Positions 62,828 through 64,000 of a DNA stretch of 64,000 bases are shown in pieces (positions within the stretch are counted from its first letter, which is position 1; every line of letters starts with the position of its first letter). Position numbers and translations under genes: made by a program. This DNA comes from Clostridiales bacterium (lineage in GTDB: Bacteria > Bacillota > Clostridia > Oscillospirales > Acutalibacteraceae), in NCBI GenBank assembly GCA_019416455.1, contig DXXG01000005.1:1-64000 (forward strand). Reading direction: 5' to 3'. The notes beneath the pieces were generated by a model. It ran no database searches, was not told where the DNA came from, and saw only the letters and a program-made list of their open reading frames with translations.

Positions 62828-62858
62828 GCGTCCCCGATGGACATTCCGTCGGGGACGC
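62828..62858. repeat. Perfect 10-bp hairpin between purL and alr
   Basis: GCGTCCCCGA (62828-62837) and TCGGGGACGC (62849-62858) pair perfectly around an 11-base loop. There is no T run on either side, so it is more likely an RNA stability or processing hairpin than a terminator. Confidence 0.7.
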
Positions 62859-62874
62859 TGACATTCTGCTATCT

Positions 62875-62914
62875 GTCTGGGAAAAGCGTTGCGCTGTTTC
62901 CCTAGTTCTTTTGA
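62875..62914. repeat. Dispersed hairpin repeat, copy B
   Basis: This matches copy A at 34392-34432 (core GGGAAA-N-GCG-YT-R-CG-CTGTTTCCCT). It lies 19 bases past the 3' end of purL, a position like that of copy A after the GH13 gene. Confidence 0.65.
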
Positions 62915-62932
62915 TACGCCGTTATACGGGGA

Positions 62933-64000
62933 TCACTTAAAGTACTTCACGCCGCTTTCAAACAGCTGCTGATCTTTCTCGCCGGGGACGTTCTTATACA
63001 GGTTGACGCCCTTGCGCTCGGAGTGGCCCATCTTGCCCAGCACGCGGCCGTCGGGGCTGGTGATGCCCTCGATAGCGCACACAGAGCCGTTGGGGTTCCA
63101 CAGGATATCGCCGCTGACAGTGCCCTCGGGATCCACATACTGGGTGGCGATCTGGCCGTTCTCGATCAGCTTCTTCAGAGCCTTCTCATCGGCCACAAAC
63201 CGGCCCTCACCGTGGGACACAGGCACCGCGTGGATGTCGCCCGGGTTGACGCCTGCCATCCAGGGGGACTTGACACTGGTGATCCGGGTATAAACCATGC
63301 GGCTGACATGGCGGCCCAGGGTGTTGAAGGTCAGGGTGGGATCGTCCTCCTTGGGCTCGGTGATCTTGCCGTAGGGCACCAGGCCCAGCTTGATCAGAGC
63401 CTGGAAACCGTTGCAGATGCCCAGCATCAGGCCGTCACGAGTCTCCAGCAGATCGGTGACCGCCTGGGCGATCTTGGGATTGCGGAAGGTTGTGGCAATG
63501 AATTTACCGGAGCCTTCGGGCTCGTCGCCGCCGGAGAAGCCGCCGGGGATCATGATGATCTGAGCCTGGCGGATAGCTTTCTCCATCCGGTCGATGGTCT
63601 CCTCGATATCTTTGGCGGAAAGGTTCTTCACCACCAGGATCTCCGTCTCGGCGCCAGCCTTCTCAAAGGCACGGGCGGAGTCCACTTCGCAGTTGGTGCC
63701 GGGGAACGCGGGGATGAACACACGAGGACGGGCCACCTTGATGGCAGGGGCCTTGCCCTCACGCTGGGTGCACAGAGGCACATCGGCCGCAACGGGCACG
63801 GTCTCGGCCCGGTTGGGGAAGATCTTCTCCAGAGTGCCCATCCAGGCGGCGGTGAGCTCCTCCATGGAGATCTTCTCGCCATTCAGCTTCACGTCTTCCT
63901 TGCTGGTGGTATGACCCAGCAGCACAGGAGTCAAAGCGGGATCGGCAGACAGATCGGCTTCGCTGGACAGCTCCACCACCAGAGCGCCTTCCTGAGGAGC
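62933..64000 (-). CDS. purL: Phosphoribosylformylglycinamidine synthase, C-terminal part (partial)
   Basis: At least 355 residues, open at the right edge. The first half is the end of the synthetase region (TPVLLGHTTSKEDVKLNGEKIS). From about residue 90 comes the glutamine amidotransferase domain (RPRVFIPAFPGTNCEVDSARAFEKAGAE), with nucleophile Cys in LGICNGFQAL and His/Glu in PVSHGEGRF. Having both on one chain identifies the long PurL form. It makes FGAM from FGAR and glutamine in purine synthesis. A GTG at 63979 is internal, not the start. Confidence 0.93.
   Translation of the reverse strand, partial: APQEGALVVELSSEADLSADPALTPVLLGHTTSKEDVKLNGEKISMEELTAAWMGTLEKIFPNRAETVPVAADVPLCTQREGKAPAIKVARPRVFIPAFPGTNCEVDSARAFEKAGAETEILVVKNLSAKDIEETIDRMEKAIRQAQIIMIPGGFSGGDEPEGSGKFIATTFRNPKIAQAVTDLLETRDGLMLGICNGFQALIKLGLVPYGKITEPKEDDPTLTFNTLGRHVSRMVYTRITSVKSPWMAGVNPGDIHAVPVSHGEGRFVADEKALKKLIENGQIATQYVDPEGTVSGDILWNPNGSVCAIEGITSPDGRVLGKMGHSERKGVNLYKNVPGEKDQQLFESGVKYFK

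Overview
The window is about 64 kb of GC-rich (roughly 60%) bacterial chromosome with dense, short-spaced genes, strong AGGAGG-type ribosome binding sites, and GTG/TTG starts. The gene content fits a strictly anaerobic gut Clostridia member, probably Oscillospiraceae/Ruminococcaceae-like: a six-gene Rnf complex in the order C-D-G-E-A-B, type III glutamine synthetase, LplABC sugar transporters with YesM/YesN regulators, meso-DAP-type murein genes and many glycoside hydrolases. The family placement is inference. I see no tRNA, rRNA, CRISPR array, prophage or insertion sequence.

Layout. 1-4.4 kb: the end of a glutamine synthetase gene, a GH51 arabinofuranosidase behind an AraR-like operator, and a LysR regulator divergent from a two-gene unit with a DUF3737 protein. 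4.5-19.8 kb: a plant-glycan locus with GH35-like, GH42 and GH2 beta-galactosidases, a NodB-type deacetylase, an LplB/LplC/binding-protein ABC importer and a YesM/YesN two-component system. The binding protein appears to carry a C-terminal frameshift. 20-24.7 kb: a short leader ORF plus hairpin before a small Cys-rich protein, then murE-pepC-murF. 24.8-31.8 kb: a pst-phoU-phoBR phosphate operon preceded by 11-bp-spaced Pho-box-like repeats, with a circularly permuted PstS.

31.8-45.4 kb: VOC and YhhN proteins, an ECF sigma/anti-sigma pair, a GH13 amylase-family enzyme, an M18 aminopeptidase, a GH123-like enzyme, a radical SAM activase-like protein, an exonuclease-PgeF fusion, an 82-bp GC-rich tandem repeat, TypA and a MATE transporter. 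45.4-51.3 kb: a small HTH regulator, a 57-residue protein and the rnfCDGEAB operon (ferredoxin:NAD+ ion pump). 51.3-64 kb: a second MATE transporter, a sugar isomerase-like protein, a nucleoside phosphorylase, a 1023-residue double GT-C glycosyltransferase, a second GH2, a YhfC-type membrane protease, alanine racemase, and the C-terminal part of PurL running off the right edge.

Functionally, the window combines outer-chain plant glycan breakdown and uptake (arabinose, galactose, GalNAc-type residues), phosphate homeostasis, envelope synthesis and anaerobic energy conservation. No wholly new system is evident. The most notable items are the PstS permutation, the exonuclease-PgeF and double GT-C fusions, the binding-protein frameshift, two kinds of hairpin-rich repeat, and several well-formed regulatory sites.
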